A DNA stretch of 64,000 nucleotides from positions 473,981 through 537,980 of the forward strand of contig VXAA01002996.1 of the NCBI GenBank assembly GCA_013399115.1, written 5' to 3'. A program made the translations under genes and the position numbers. This document shows positions 40,635 through 52,034 of this stretch, in pieces. Position 1 is the first letter of the stretch. The number at the start of each line of letters is the position of its first letter. The notes beneath the pieces are model-generated. The model was not told the origin of the DNA and searched no databases. It worked only from the letters and a program-made list of their open reading frames with translations. The stretch comes from Anseranas semipalmata. Lineage: Eukaryota; Chordata; Aves; Anseriformes; Anseranatidae.

Positions 40635-42625
40635 GAAGGATAAATATAAATTATTCACAGGACAGAGTCTGTCCTTGTTCCTGCTTTGAGGAGATCCATT
40701 ACAAAATACAGTAGGGAAAAAAAAAAGAAACTTCAGGAGTGTATTTTGATTAAAATGCACAAACAATCCAGTCTTCTCAGATCAAGTCTTCTTCTTGCCA
40801 TGCTGTTGTTGTATATGAGAATCTGAGAATCTCCAGTTCCTTACAAGGATGTGGTGTCCAGCATGCTTACAGAGCTTCTATAGGACTACTTTTTTTTTTT
40901 TTGCTGTTAAGATTTTGAGTAACTTTTTTTTTTTTTTTCCTTTTAAATCATCCATGGTCAAAGCTCAAATCCAAGGCATAAAATTAAACAGAGGAAAATC
41001 TAACAATACATTTAGTCTTAACTCCCATCATCACCCGTTTGAAAACTTGCAGACCTGAACTCTATCATTTAAACTCACAAGGGCTTTTTACTTAGATCAA
41101 AGCAAGGTAGAAAATCAGGGCTGCATTTTTTGAGAGATTCTATTCTTCACAAAGAAAAATTTTGCTTAAGAACAAAAACCACGGATTTTCAAACTTTCCA
41201 AAAGAAGGAGCAGAGGAGTTAGTTTTGAGATAATGAAAATATTTGAAAATTTCAAAATAAAATCAAGCCAATAAGTTGAGTGATTACCAGCTCCAGAGCA
41301 GGAAGCCTAGAATCCTTGGGAATCTTAGCTTATGTATTCCTAGAAATTCCTCAAAACTGACACGACATTTTGGTTGCTGTTATTCTGTTTTGCTTTTTTG
41401 AGTGAAAATTTATTTCATTACTATATATCAAAGCAGCTGTATTTTATGTGCAAGAGAAACACCATGAATGTAGCTGTTTCTAAAATGAAACTAAAAAATA
41501 GACAAATATACTAAGAGAAAAGGAAAATCAGTCTGGAATCAGTCTTGCATTCAGCACAGTGCTCTGTGAGAGACTATCACCCATCAGCCAAACAGGAGTA
41601 AGGTTCTTGCTTACAGAATTTTGCTGATGAGAACACCAGCAAATCGTTTCTTTGCAGCTTTCATTTCTGACTCCATTACACCATATTCTTTCATCAATGA
41701 CTACATTTTATTATGCACAGTAAATGTAAAATACTTACATTACTTTCTGTAATTATAGGCCTATCCCTAGTAAAGGATCCATCTTTGGAGCCTTTCTATT
41801 CATGGAAAAAATAAGCTTTTAGAAATTTATTAATACCACTACAGTTTTACTGACCATATATTTTGAGAAAGTTGTAATTTTTTATTTTAAGTTGTCAGTC
41901 AAAATGAGGTAAATTTCCCATTATTTTCAATGAATTTCCAATAGATTAAACAATGTTAGCTACCTGTTACTACATGATACTTGAAGTTACATTTCTGTGT
42001 AATGCAGATCCCATGGACTTGAAGAATTTTATTCTGATGAACATGCTGAGTTAATTAGAAGCAACTTCCTGCCATCTCAGAACAAAAGCTAGATACAAGT
42101 AACCTTGAAATATTATCTATTTCACGAAACGGTGTAAACAAGTTGCTGACAACTTTTAAAGGGCAATTGGCAAGATTATATGTTTCTTTCCTAAATTACA
42201 GATAAACTGTGATAGTGGAAACTCAGTAGGAGCCAGAAGACATTGTCTCTAAGGCATTTAGGTTTCACCTAGACAGTTGGCTGGTACCATATTACCTCTT
42301 CGTCAGACAGAAGTTTCCCAGCTCATGCTGAGTTTTAGAAAGCCAAAAACCAGGATCTGCTGCCTCTCGCAGTGCTTCTCACAGCACCACAACCTTCATC
42401 TCCTGCCTGCCCTGTGCATCATTTGACATATACCCCTGCTCTATATTGGGAACTTGTGTCATAGGTTTCTGACACTGGTCTAAACTTGGGATAGGTGGCC
42501 AACTTTTTGCAGCCCCAACATGAACATGAAAATTAAATTTGCATTCCTTGTAAGGACTGAGAAAAAAGGAAAACATCAGATGAGAAAACATGCACGCACT
42601 TGGTGAGATGCCACCTTCTTTTGCA
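40635..42625. other. Intron-like interval
   Basis: AT-rich. Two T-runs sit at 40,890-40,940. No exon or repeat family recognised. Confidence 0.45.
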
Positions 42626-42627
42626 TT

Positions 42628-43064
42628 CTGATGTTGATTATCAATGGAAAGCAATCAAAAGAACAGCCTACATATGAAACCAGTCAATCCACAGAGCGCT
42701 ATTCCAAGGTCAGAATTTATAGCCTCTGCAACGTCAGGGAGAAGAAACTCTACAGTCTGCTGTTGCATGTTAATTCCACTCGCCGCAAACAAACCGATCA
42801 GGGTCACTGCTTGTGAAAAGCAAACACTCTCCCATTGGTGGCATTTGGTAGTCAGCAATGCTATATGAACTGTTGCAACATAAAAACAGAACACCACAGC
42901 AAACCAAAATCCTTACCCTGAGCACCTCCTTAAGTCTGGTGACTTGAACTTCCAGTGAGCTGTGAAAGACTGCTAACCAGCACAGACTTCACTTGACACT
43001 ACTTGCACGACCAATTAAGAGAGTATTGCCATAAGGGGTCTCAAGAATGCAGTTGATAGGATAT
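42628..43064 (-). pseudogene. DNAH11: DNAH11 pseudogene exon: AAA4 Walker A region, disabled
   Basis: An acceptor (ctatag) is followed by the minus-strand reading INCILETPYGNTLLIG, matching dynein IxRILxTPxGxALLIG. The next residues should be the AAA4 P-loop GVGGSGKQSL but read G-R-A-S-S-V-K then TGA (42,989-42,991), then SL. SSLEV and a VT follow. After a poorly matched stretch come IALLTTKCHQWESV (expected VFLLTDAQVLDESF), TLIGLFAASG (expected VLINDLLASG), DVAEAI (expected DVDKII) and C-R-L-F-F (expected CWKFF). The part at 42,655-42,897 happens to be an 80-codon ORF. Frameshifts separate the blocks. The lower boundary is approximate. Confidence 0.85.
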
Positions 43065-43069
43065 CTATA

Positions 43070-45700
43070 AAACCAAGACAAATTACAGTATTTACTTTTG
43101 CTTGACAGCAGGCATTCCCATGATATTTGATCTATCAAAAGTGATGGGCTAGAAAATACTAGTAAAATCTTCATAGACTGATCCAAGCTGCAAAGTCCTG
43201 TTCTGAATTTCTGTCTTTCCAAGCAGCCAGTCAGGATTAGGTGGAAATTTTGACTGAGTCCTGCTCTACATTTTGTGTTAATTTAAATTTTCTAAATGTA
43301 GCTTCCTAAGGGAAAGTCATTTGCTTCATTCCCATTCAATCACACTTCATGCTTGTCTGTTGATTCAAAGTTGGTAACACTCACTAGCCAGTTGCAATAA
43401 CAATTGAAAGAGGGTTAGAGGGCACAGAGACATTAAGTTCAACAAGTTTTGAAACAAAACAAAACAAACAATCCAAACAGGTAGCTATGTTTAACAACAA
43501 CAACAACAAGATATTTATAATGCTCTGATATTGGAAAGGCTACTGAGTTAAATTACCATTCATTATATATCTTGGAATTCAAATGGGAGTTCAGCATCAG
43601 GATGCAAATCCAGAGAAAACCCAGATTTGTTTTTCTGCCCCTAGAACTACTTCCCCCAAGGTAATCCTTGGCAAAAGTGCTGTTAAGGAAGAATGACTCT
43701 TAATTTAGCCAGGCAGAAGATGAGAAATATCAGAACTGTGGAGTCGTAGGCTGCATCACAAAGCCCTACTCTCTTATGTTAACAATACCTAAAGCAAGAT
43801 AGTTGTCAGCAGCATTCTGCCTGTAGGTTAACCTATTTAGTTTCTAGCTTTTTCTGTTGGTAAGCAACAGGGATATTCCGCTTTTATCCACAATAAACAG
43901 ATGAGACAACTTTCACGTACAGTCAGAAGATGACAGTGGCTTCTGGTTAGCACCAGTGTTGGCTGAATTTCAACAAGAGTGCAGTTCTATTGCCCAATTC
44001 TCTGCTCCTGTAGCTTCTGAGATTAAAAAAATTGCTATAGGTTGCTAATATAAAACAAGCTTTTATAACCATGGAAGGGTAAGGATTTCTTATGTGATTT
44101 ATTGGAATTCCTATCTGAATAATATAACGAGTTCTTTTAGCTACTGTAATTGAGGAGGTTCTCTTCTATTTACAGAGGAGCAGTACAACAAACTTACGCT
44201 ATCTCAAGACTGCATGACATCTGGCCCCAGGCTCAGTTCAGTTTCTACATGCACTGCTTCCTGTCAGAGTAATTAAGTGCATTTTTCTTGATTAACAAAA
44301 ATCCAAACAAGATAAAGAGCTAATTTGCTTTCTGCTTTTGGTCCCAATGGATGAAGTCTGTACTTATTTCTTGGGGGTTCTTTACCATTTTCACTTCAGA
44401 ATTGAGATAAATCTAATGACTTTCCCAATAATGCTATAAACCGTAAACAGGTAATTTTTGGATGCACCAAGTTTTTTGTAATAAGAGATATTTATTTAAA
44501 TTGATACTAAAGTCAGTTTAGGCTTAAGGAGCTGAAAGGAAGGAGCCAATGTGAACAAAAATATTTTCTTATTTTTATCTTCCTGTGAAAAGGGAGAGGG
44601 GCAGATTTTGAGTTAACACTTGCCAGCAATTCAAAGCTGCTATCAATTTAAATTTGCATGAGAAATAGACGGTGAAACAATGCATACAAAACAAATCTGA
44701 CCAAGGCCATTTTACTGCACAAACTACGTGGAATGCACTAAGTGAACACCCGGAAAAAGCAATGACTATTTTGTTCTGACAAATGAACTTGGATATATTT
44801 GCTTATATGAGTGATCCTTAAATAACACAGTGACTGTCTAGCAAATTTTGTGGAAAAATTAATTTAATAAAGAATTAAAATAATTGGAATACAGAAAGTG
44901 ACAATGGAATGATACTGCAGCTGAACTTGGCACCGCTAGCACAAAAACAGTCTGTATAGGAGTGGGCAGTAAAGCCACTTTGTCAAGCACTCATCATACT
45001 TAGAAACATGGAAGGTGTGCCTCAGAAACTCCCCTAAAAGTTGATCTAGCAAATTTACATGTAAATCCCATTCTCTTTCCCCATCTAACCTTTCAAATTT
45101 CTTTTTAAAACCCTCCAAATTCTAACTGCATAGGAGCATCTGCTCCTGTATGAGGTGATTCCTTGGAATATACAAAAATGATGATAGCACCTCCATAATG
45201 TAACCCCATTGCAAACTATGGGTCTAGCTTAACAGCGTTAAATAGATCTCTTTCCTAAAGCTCTGTGTAGGTTTCCAACATGTAGATTTTTTTTTTAAAT
45301 ATCCTTCATTCCTATCCACATAAAATGTAAAATGTTTGAAACCACTGTAACATTGTAATAATGAGTTTTAAAATACCCTGATGGGTCAAACCACAGTCTG
45401 CCTTGGTGCTCTATAGTGGATTTGACATGACCAGCAGCAGGTCCATGGGTCACACTGAGAAGGAGCCAACAATTCACAGTGGGTGAAGACTGCTTGGAAG
45501 CATTAGAAGTAAAAATGGTTACATTTCATATTAAAACTGTGCTAAATGCCTGGCTTAGCCTGGTCATTTGGGGCACTCAGCATATATCTCTAAAGCTGTG
45601 AGGTTATTTTTAATACTCTTGCAGGTCACCTTTAAATGAATTTGCACTTCAATGATTATCTTTGCTAGAGCACACATTATACCTACTGAAAGTAAGGAAA
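43070..45700. other. Intron-like interval
   Basis: No exon recognised. AAC and AAAAC repeats occur near 43,455-43,510. ORFs on both strands are short and motif-free. Confidence 0.5.
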
Positions 45701-45705
45701 CTTAC

Positions 45706-45899
45706 ATGTGCTGTATAGCATCCTCAGAAAGAACAAGATTCATTGCAGCATGAAGCTCATTGTAGTGCTCTAATGATTCTGTTAAAATTCTGGTCAGCTT
45801 CTCCCAATCAGATACTGGAAAGTAACAAGGTTCTCCAACACCATGGGCAAAGTGGCAGTAAATTAGTGGCTTATGGATAAATACGTGCTCATCAACACC
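45706..45899 (-). pseudogene. DNAH11: DNAH11 pseudogene exon: AAA3-AAA4 linker and start of AAA4, still open
   Basis: The best preserved exon: 194 bp, open throughout, with acceptor ttaccaccag and donor GTAAG exactly at its edges. It encodes GVDEHVF..KPLIYCHFAHG, then PCYFPVSDWEKL, RILTESLEHYNELHAAM and NLVLSEDAIQHM. This follows the DNAH11-type motif PLIYCHFA...DW..L..ILTE.L..YNEL.AAM.LVLFEDAMQHV closely, with Ser in place of the usual Phe before EDA. It ends in phase with the next relic at 43,064. The neighbouring exons are broken, so this one alone cannot yield a motor; its good state may be chance or reflect fairly recent inactivation. Confidence 0.92.
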
Positions 45900-45904
45900 C
45901 TGGT

Positions 45905-46755
45905 GGTAACAATATAGAGATATAAACAAGTATTCACCCAGCATATTAACCCTTTATCACAATTTTATCTGTGTCTGTGTGTGCATGTGCATGTTTATGA
46001 AAAACTGCTGGATTCTAGGAATGATCCTGTTAGCTACAGAATCAATATCAGATAGTGTTTTTAATTTTTTCCATCAGAATCTGGCAGCATGCCATTTCCA
46101 GAAGGCTAGCTCCAAGACCTCTTGGACTGTGTCTTTTCTCTGGATACACCTGAAAAGAGTATAAAATGTAATGCAGATTTTGGTGATAGCTTTTCATTTC
46201 ATCTCATTGCCTTTTCTGGAAGGAAATGGGTTCAACCACAAACTACAAAACTATTCTTCTAAGGCATTTTTCCATTTTATGCTATCTATATAATTTTCAT
46301 GTAGTTTTACTCTCCTTTCCTTAGAGTACGCTCTATTTCATTGTATTTGCCACTGATTCCTAATATTCTCATGGTCTTCATCATGGCATGCAACCATAAG
46401 GCAGTAGCATCTGAACAGAAAAAAAGGTAAATAACCTCATTACAAAGAAGAAACTCGAATAAGTATGCTTCAAGTAAGAGAGAAGAAAGAATACTTCCTC
46501 TGACTGCTGTGATTTTGTTTTTATCATCTTTCCTATTATATTGATGTCCATTCAACACCAGGGACAGGAGAAAAAAAAATCTACAATAAACAATTCATCT
46601 GTAAAATATACAGTTCCAATGTCATGAAATCCTTTTCATCTCCACAATGCTTAGAAAATAATATGGCATGAAACAGAGCAGATACAAACAGATTTTTCCC
46701 TCTTACCTCATGTTAAGAATCCCACCTCCAAGTACATTCTATAGAATGAGGATTT
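45905..46755. other. Intron-like interval
   Basis: Noncoding DNA between two dynein exons. The ORF at 46,307-46,558 contains ALWLH but is not the AAA3 exon, which lies at 46,758-46,884. Confidence 0.5.
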
Positions 46756-46757
46756 TG

Positions 46758-46884
46758 TTAAAATATTCAATAACTTTCTTCTCCATACATTTATATGAGC
46801 AAATGCAGGATGATTTCATGGAGCCATAAATGGACCAAGACAATAGGAACCAATATATCACTACTGGAGTAGTGAAAGTGTTCC
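46758..46884 (-). pseudogene. DNAH11: DNAH11 pseudogene exon: end of AAA3 (HLWLHE motif)
   Basis: After the acceptor tgtttgcag, the minus strand runs in one open frame of 23 codons ending in LVHLWLHE. This is the same length and ending as the dynein segment F-x-S-P-E-C-L...DLIHLWLHE. The expected SARVYGDKL and following residues are missing, with about 36-39 bp deleted. A TAA lies at 46,791-46,793, and another frame then gives CMEKKVIEYFNKI, matching RMLETAYKYFEGI. No GT donor follows the last codons, so the 5' splice site is lost. The next expected residues begin the exon at 45,899. Confidence 0.8.
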
Positions 46885-46889
46885 CTGCA

Positions 46890-49800
46890 AACACATTTTC
46901 ATTCAAACACTTTTTTCCCTCATGCATGATACTATCAATCCCTGATAAGAAACTAAAACGTTCCAGCCAGTGATATTCATTCTTGGATCACCAAAACATG
47001 AGTATTTACTCCCCACAGTATGCATGCTTAATTGGCAATGACATTTTGTAAGAGAAGTTATATAATGAGGTTGTGTGTTTGCCTTAGGAATGGTAATCCT
47101 TTCCTCCTAGCCCTCCTTTGTATGACTTTCATCTTTGTTGTTACCCTGCTTTATTTCTGACACATCCCTTTCTCTTCAGGAAAGCCTGACCGCATCCTAC
47201 CGGAGTCCTGGCTGTCTATTTAAAGTTTCCTTTTTCTAGATTGCCTCTAGTTCTGCATTCTTCCCAACTTCACTACCAATATAGATTACTCTGACACACT
47301 GAATACCAAAGGACTATACCAGCTTTATAAAAAGCACATCAGACTACAGACTGCCTAAGATGCTTTTTCCCTTGATTCTGATGTGTTGTTCAACTTGACT
47401 CTTTTGGGTACCCTTCATTAAATATTACTTTGCTACTCCAATTCTCCATTTTCTCTTTGGTCATTACCCGTCAACAAATTCTGGCCTTGGATAGAGGCAA
47501 TGAAAACGTTCCTCTTGACTTCATTCAGTGCCAGCTCTGACATGGTGCCTTCAAGAATTGTTCACTAATTTTTAGGAATTGGCAGATTAAAGCTTCTGTC
47601 GCAAAGTGCTAACACAAAAGCACTGGGGCTTTTGCAATATGGAGTTCCCCTGATACTACAGCTAAATCCACCAGGCATGTTAATAGATATTTGGTGAGCA
47701 GGAGGCTCATGTAACCATACTTTTCCTAACAACTTCATACTCATGTACAAGCTAATTCAATGTCATTTATCTATTTTTATGCCTAGCACAAGTAACTATT
47801 AGGAAATTTTATCTGGAAATTTTCTATCATTGGGGTATTTGTGAAAATGTTTCCTTTTTGCAGTGACCTTTTGATCCAGCTGTATTATGAGATTCCAAAA
47901 ACTGACATCCTGCTCTCCTCTTTGCTTCTAAACAGATGTTAAATAAGCAACTCTCAGGAACTGTGGGTAAAATTCTGACCTCAATCCAAACATGAACATT
48001 TCCAAATGCATTGAAAGGTTGAAATTGTCTTTAAAACCTAGAGATAACACACAAAAAAGATCAGATACTGTTGAAGTATAAAAAAAATTATGCTCTCAAC
48101 AGCACAGTTGTCCTGGTAATACCTCTTACAACCGGAAAGATTTTTACTATCCTCTTTAGAACATTGATTTCCCTTTGCCAGCCTCACATGCACTCTTTCA
48201 GTCTTCCCAAATTGCTGCTGTCTCTTGTGCACCTGCTGATGATGGTCTCACATTCCTGCTCACTTCTTGCCAGCTTGGTCCACAATACTAAAAATGTTCT
48301 CACTCATATAAAAGGTGGCAGCTGAATTTGTTAAAAGCTAACCCAGATAGGTAGGATAAACAAAAAGCAAAACAGCTTGGAAGAAAATTTAACACCAGGT
48401 TTGCTGGCTTGCCAAATTTTACAGTATTTTTAGAATCATTGAAAAAAAAAAGAAAAATGATATATTCAGAAATGTTGGATGTGTTTTGTTCCCACTTATT
48501 GCTTTCCTCCACCCCCCTCACTTTCTGCCTCCAGCACAGAACAAAAGTACAGGATTTGTGATGATAGCATTTTTTTTACAGAAAGATCATGCCAAGCTTT
48601 GTGGGCCCAAGGCAGAAGAATGAAGTGGGAGAGCCATTCATATTTGAAAAGTTAAGCACTGTGGCAACAGCTGAATGTGGACTTGCAAAGGGCCGAGGAA
48701 GGAAGTGTAGAGCAATCATCTCCAGAGGGAGTCACCAGGGCTCCTCCTCAGCACCCTGCCTGCTCTCCCTCCCTGCATTCTGCTCTGCAATTAAGGGCAG
48801 GGTAACTTTGTCCCTGAACCTGCAAGGAAAGCACAGTACATGGCTGCTGTGGCATTACAAATCTGGGGGGGAGGAGAAGGACATCTCAGCAGTTGTGCTT
48901 CAGTTTTTTGGCTAAAAAAAAAAAAAAGAAAAGTTGGCAGCTTTAACCCAGAGCCCAGATCTATCCTTTGCTATGTCAGTCTTCATCTGTTAGATGTCTC
49001 TTTCATAGACGAGCAGAGTGAAGATACCACATAAGCTGTATGTGAGCTGTCTTCAACAGGGAAACAACTTAGTTATGTGGGAACCAGAACTCTGCAGACA
49101 CGTTCACCTGGCCTCTTTGAGATCAGTGGTACGTGTGCAAGGACCAAAAGGTCTGCAACATTTAGGTTGTTTCTGATAGCTGAGTCGGCTTGTTCAAGTT
49201 CTGCACTACATGGTATAGCAGCTTGGTGTGCAGACAGATGCAGAATAAATGCATTTGGGAGTACTACTATTTGAAGCAACTGCTCACATTCAATTTTAGA
49301 ACAGTCTGGAATGTGAACCTGATTTCTTAATCATGTTGCAGCTTGTCATAGGTGCCAAAATTTGGAGCTTTCAAAAACCTCTTATTGTAGCATGTCCATA
49401 TTTTGCCCTCTACATTGCTGCAAGTCATTTATTATTCCTGCTTCTGACTGAATTAGAAGCATGACTCCACTATTCTGCTTCTGAAAAATTGGTGTTACCC
49501 TCCTGATCCTTCTAGTCCTCTCTCCAAGGAGAAGTGCCTTGGAAAGGTACAAGAAACAAGACCCATGAGATCTAGTAAATGTATTTAGTAAACTTTTAAC
49601 TATAAGCTTCATATAACTAAAAAAACCCCACACTTTGCCAGGAGCTTCAGACCTGACTGAATCTGGCACAAAAGCATGTGAAACATGGTCAAATTTGTTC
49701 CCTTGGTACCTTTTACACTTCAGAGCTTGTAAGATAGCTTTCAGGCTTACAGGAGAGTTGTATCCTATGAATTTGTAACCACTTCTATCCTGATAATTAC

Positions 49801-50090
49801 AACACCCAAGACATCCTATGGCTGAGATTCTCATTCCAAGAATGCTGCATGCTTCCTAGCAGCCAGTGGGTCACCATAAGAAAATGGTATTACGGAATTT
49901 AGAAGATGTTCAGGCATGGTACTCACTCTGAGTATTGACATAGCCTATACATGTATATTTGGGGAACTCTCCATAGAGTTCAACGTGAGACTCTAAAACC
50001 AAGCGTTACATAAATCACACAAGAATCTATAATGTTTAGTAGAGAGAAAGGGCAATTTATACATACAAGAACTATACAGAAAGACCTGTA
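46890..50090. other. Intron-like interval with the longest ORF of the window
   Basis: A 150-codon minus-strand ORF (49,382-49,834) and a 108-codon plus-strand ORF (48,589-48,915) occur here. Neither shows a domain, signal peptide or repeat that I can recognise, and neither has matching neighbouring exons. I treat both as probable chance ORFs. Confidence 0.4.
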
Positions 50091-50094
50091 TTAC

Positions 50095-50274
50095 CTGGAA
50101 TATACGCATCAAATCTCTTAAATTAAAAACATAATTGAATCCAGTCACTGTGGGTAGAAAGTTCTGGGTCATTTTCTGATGCAGACAGATTGCAGCTTAT
50201 ATGAGTGAGATGATAGATTTCACTACACTGTAACTGCAGCTCCAGTGCTGGAAAAGGATATTTATGGTCCTGCT
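50095..50274 (-). pseudogene. DNAH11: DNAH11 pseudogene exon: AAA3, FNLRDL motif
   Basis: The minus strand reads SVVKSIISLI, a TAA (50,197-50,199), then AAICLHQKMTQNFLPT and FNYVFNLRDLMRIFQ, ending at a GTAAT donor. The dynein counterpart is I..H..M..NFLPT..KFHYIFNLRDLSNVFQ. The upstream side begins after an AG at 50,275-50,276 with residues resembling LNTIYGQIF. Apart from the stop the frame is open back to TAG at the acceptor. This module is the C-terminal part of AAA3 in the motor ring. The listed 114-codon ORF over it is in another frame and is not meaningful. Confidence 0.85.
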
Positions 50275-50396
50275 CTATATGGTAGTTAGAGCATCCATCT
50301 CTGGGAAGCAGACAGCAAACAGAGAGAAATGTCTCTGAGATTAAAAAAAAAATAGTGTGTGTGGAGAAAAGGGTAATTATTTCCTTTAAAATATAC

Positions 50397-50546
50397 CCAC
50401 ATAAATATTTTAATAACACTGAAATCCAGAAATTGAAAGCACAAGTTGAAAAGGTTTTCACAGCCAAAGCACACAGTGTTAAATATCTTATTCACTCCCT
50501 GTCTCACTCGATGGAGATCATAATTACTATCGAGTTAGTATGAAAC
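50397..50546 (-). pseudogene. DNAH11: DNAH11 pseudogene exon: AAA3, N-P-R-L-Q-R-H-F region
   Basis: The minus-strand DNA TGGCTGTGAAAACCTTTTCAA...TGTGCTTTCAATTTC aligns with the codons for RLQRHFTVFAFNF; the Q codon is TGA and a one-base shift follows, giving TFSTCAFNF. Upstream, CATACTAACT matches the codons for I-T-N-C and CAGGGAGT those for A-G-S, after an acceptor ggcag at 50,547-50,551. Possible donor GTATAT lies at 50,391-50,396. The order (immediately before the 50,095-50,274 exon, about 120 bp away) supports the call. Confidence 0.65.
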
Positions 50547-50551
50547 CTGCC

Positions 50552-51540
50552 AAATGAGCCTGACTTCAGGGCAGTGTGCTCCTTTGCAGCTGTTTTCTTT
50601 CCAGAATGCTTAATAAACTGTGTATATTTAATCAAATTGGGATAGTTCAGAGCCTGAATGTTGTTTAAAAAAAAAAAAAAGATAAGGCAGATAGCAACTT
50701 AGTGGAGTACCAGGCATAGGGGAACTGTAATAAAGTTGTTAAATTTCTTAGGAAGAGTAGTATATTGATCCTTTATCTTGAATCAATTCAATTATAATTC
50801 TATTATTAACACCTTTGTGGTCTTTTTAACAGTCATCTAAAACCCAGAGAACTCAGAAGAATTACCTGAGGATGCTCCCCGTCCCCCGCTCCCCCCCGGT
50901 GCAGCTCAGATAGAACTAGTTAAATCACAGAATCTGTCATTTGCAGAACATTTCTGTATGAAAGAAAAAAACCACAACCAACCAGAACACCTGCAAATCA
51001 TGAAGTTAAAAACATCTTGAAGCTAAACAGAAGTTTATAAAACTCATACATTTTTGGAAAAAACTACATTTTTGATCAGTCAGCGTTTTCAAATGAAATC
51101 CTGTTGTAGAACATTCTTAATCAACCTAAATGTAAAATATACTAATATATGCAGTTTCAGAACCTTGATTCTCTGCAGTGAAACCAAGCAGTATGAGAAG
51201 CTATTTGATATTATGTGTTTCTCAAATACTATCCATTTGCAAAAAAAAAAAAAAAGTCAACAAGTTCAAATAAAATACAGATGACAACTCACATGCTGGA
51301 AAGATGGTTTTAGGTAGATGTACAAACACAATCTTTTAAAATCTATGCACTTCCAGGTGTGAAAAGATACTAAACTATGCAGATGAAATCACTATATAGG
51401 AAAGAACAGACAAAAAGGCATGCTAAACATATTTCATAGTAACCAGTTCAAATCTAAGAAGTATAAAATGAGTCTAACAGTGCAACATGGTAGCCAGGCA
51501 CACTGATGTTTTCATGGAACTTCCCATCATAACCCCAAGG
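50552..51540. other. Noncoding stretch, preceding dynein exons not found
   Basis: No earlier AAA3 exon (the Walker B FIDDLNMP or GHWYDR motifs) was recognised here. A small G/C-rich patch at 50,878-50,902 was examined and rejected. Confidence 0.4.
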
Positions 51541-51544
51541 TTTC

Positions 51545-52030
51545 TCTTTAGTGGTAGATGTTGATTCAGAGCCCATATTTTCTATATGAAATAGGTTTGT
51601 TTTTTCCCCAATGTACATGTACTTTTATCTACACTGAACTTCACCTGAGTGATTTTATTGCCCAGTACTTCTGCAGTTCTTCACAGCTGGTCCTCATCAT
51701 TACTGTGGGGAAGAACTTCACATCATCAACAAACTTTGTCACTTCATTGTTCACCCCTATTTCCAGGTATCTTATGCATATTTTTAAACAGCATGGATAC
51801 CCCATGGAACTCTCCTGGCGACCTCTGTTTCAAGAACCAACCATTTACTCTTATCTTCTGTTTCCCACTTTCTTGGCCAGTTATTAAGCCATGTAGCAAC
51901 TCTTTTCTGTGTTGTGGCAATTTAATTTCTGCATAGACTGTTAGTGTGGGATTTTGTCAAAAGCCTGTTGGAAACCCAAGCTGACTACATCAATCAGATC
52001 ACTCTCACACTTGCTGTTCAAAAGAGATTT
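51545..52030 (-). mobile_element. CR1 LINE ORF2 relic (reverse transcriptase region)
   Basis: The plus strand carries 'atcatcaacaaactttgtcac', 'cacccctatttccagg', 'atggaactctcctgg' and 'gattttgtcaaaagcctgttggaaacccaagctgactacatcaatcag', the antisense of sauropsid CR1 ORF2. On the minus strand the catalytic box appears as FVDDVKF (for FADDTKL) followed by EELQKYW. It is badly diverged and cannot encode an enzyme. It is useful as a bird/reptile marker. Confidence 0.7.
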
Positions 52031-52034
52031 GGCA

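Larger units (their letters stand above)
762..50546 (-). pseudogene. DNAH11: DNAH11-like axonemal dynein heavy chain, multi-exon unitary pseudogene (partial)
   Basis: This is the overall span of the recognisable dynein remnants. Axonemal dynein heavy chains are roughly 4,500-residue motors with six AAA modules and a stalk; DNAH11 is an outer-arm chain of motile cilia. Successive exon relics on the minus strand encode, in correct protein order, late AAA3, AAA4, stalk coiled coil 1 and the microtubule-binding domain. Several keep AG acceptor and GT donor sites at sensible exon edges, so this is a decayed resident gene and not a retrocopy. Stops, frameshifts and internal deletions occur in nearly all pieces. 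The DNAH11 assignment over DNAH9 or DNAH17 rests on residue choices such as G-x-D-x-H...PLIYCHFA, DW..L..ILTE.L..YNEL.AAM and VINII. The 5' part (tail, AAA1, AAA2) and 3' part (stalk CC2, AAA5, AAA6) lie outside or are lost. Expression is not expected. Confidence 0.85.

Noticed and set aside
46307..46558. Minus-strand ORF containing ALWLH, at first taken as the AAA3 HLWLHE exon
   Set aside because: A far better match with acceptor, correct length and LVHLWLHE lies at 46,758-46,884. The rest of this ORF does not align.
50866..50945. G-rich minus-strand patch that could read as a dynein GPPGGGR motif
   Set aside because: DNAH9/11/17-type chains have NPTAGSF at this point, and that segment was found at 50.4-50.55 kb. 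The G-run explains the likeness.
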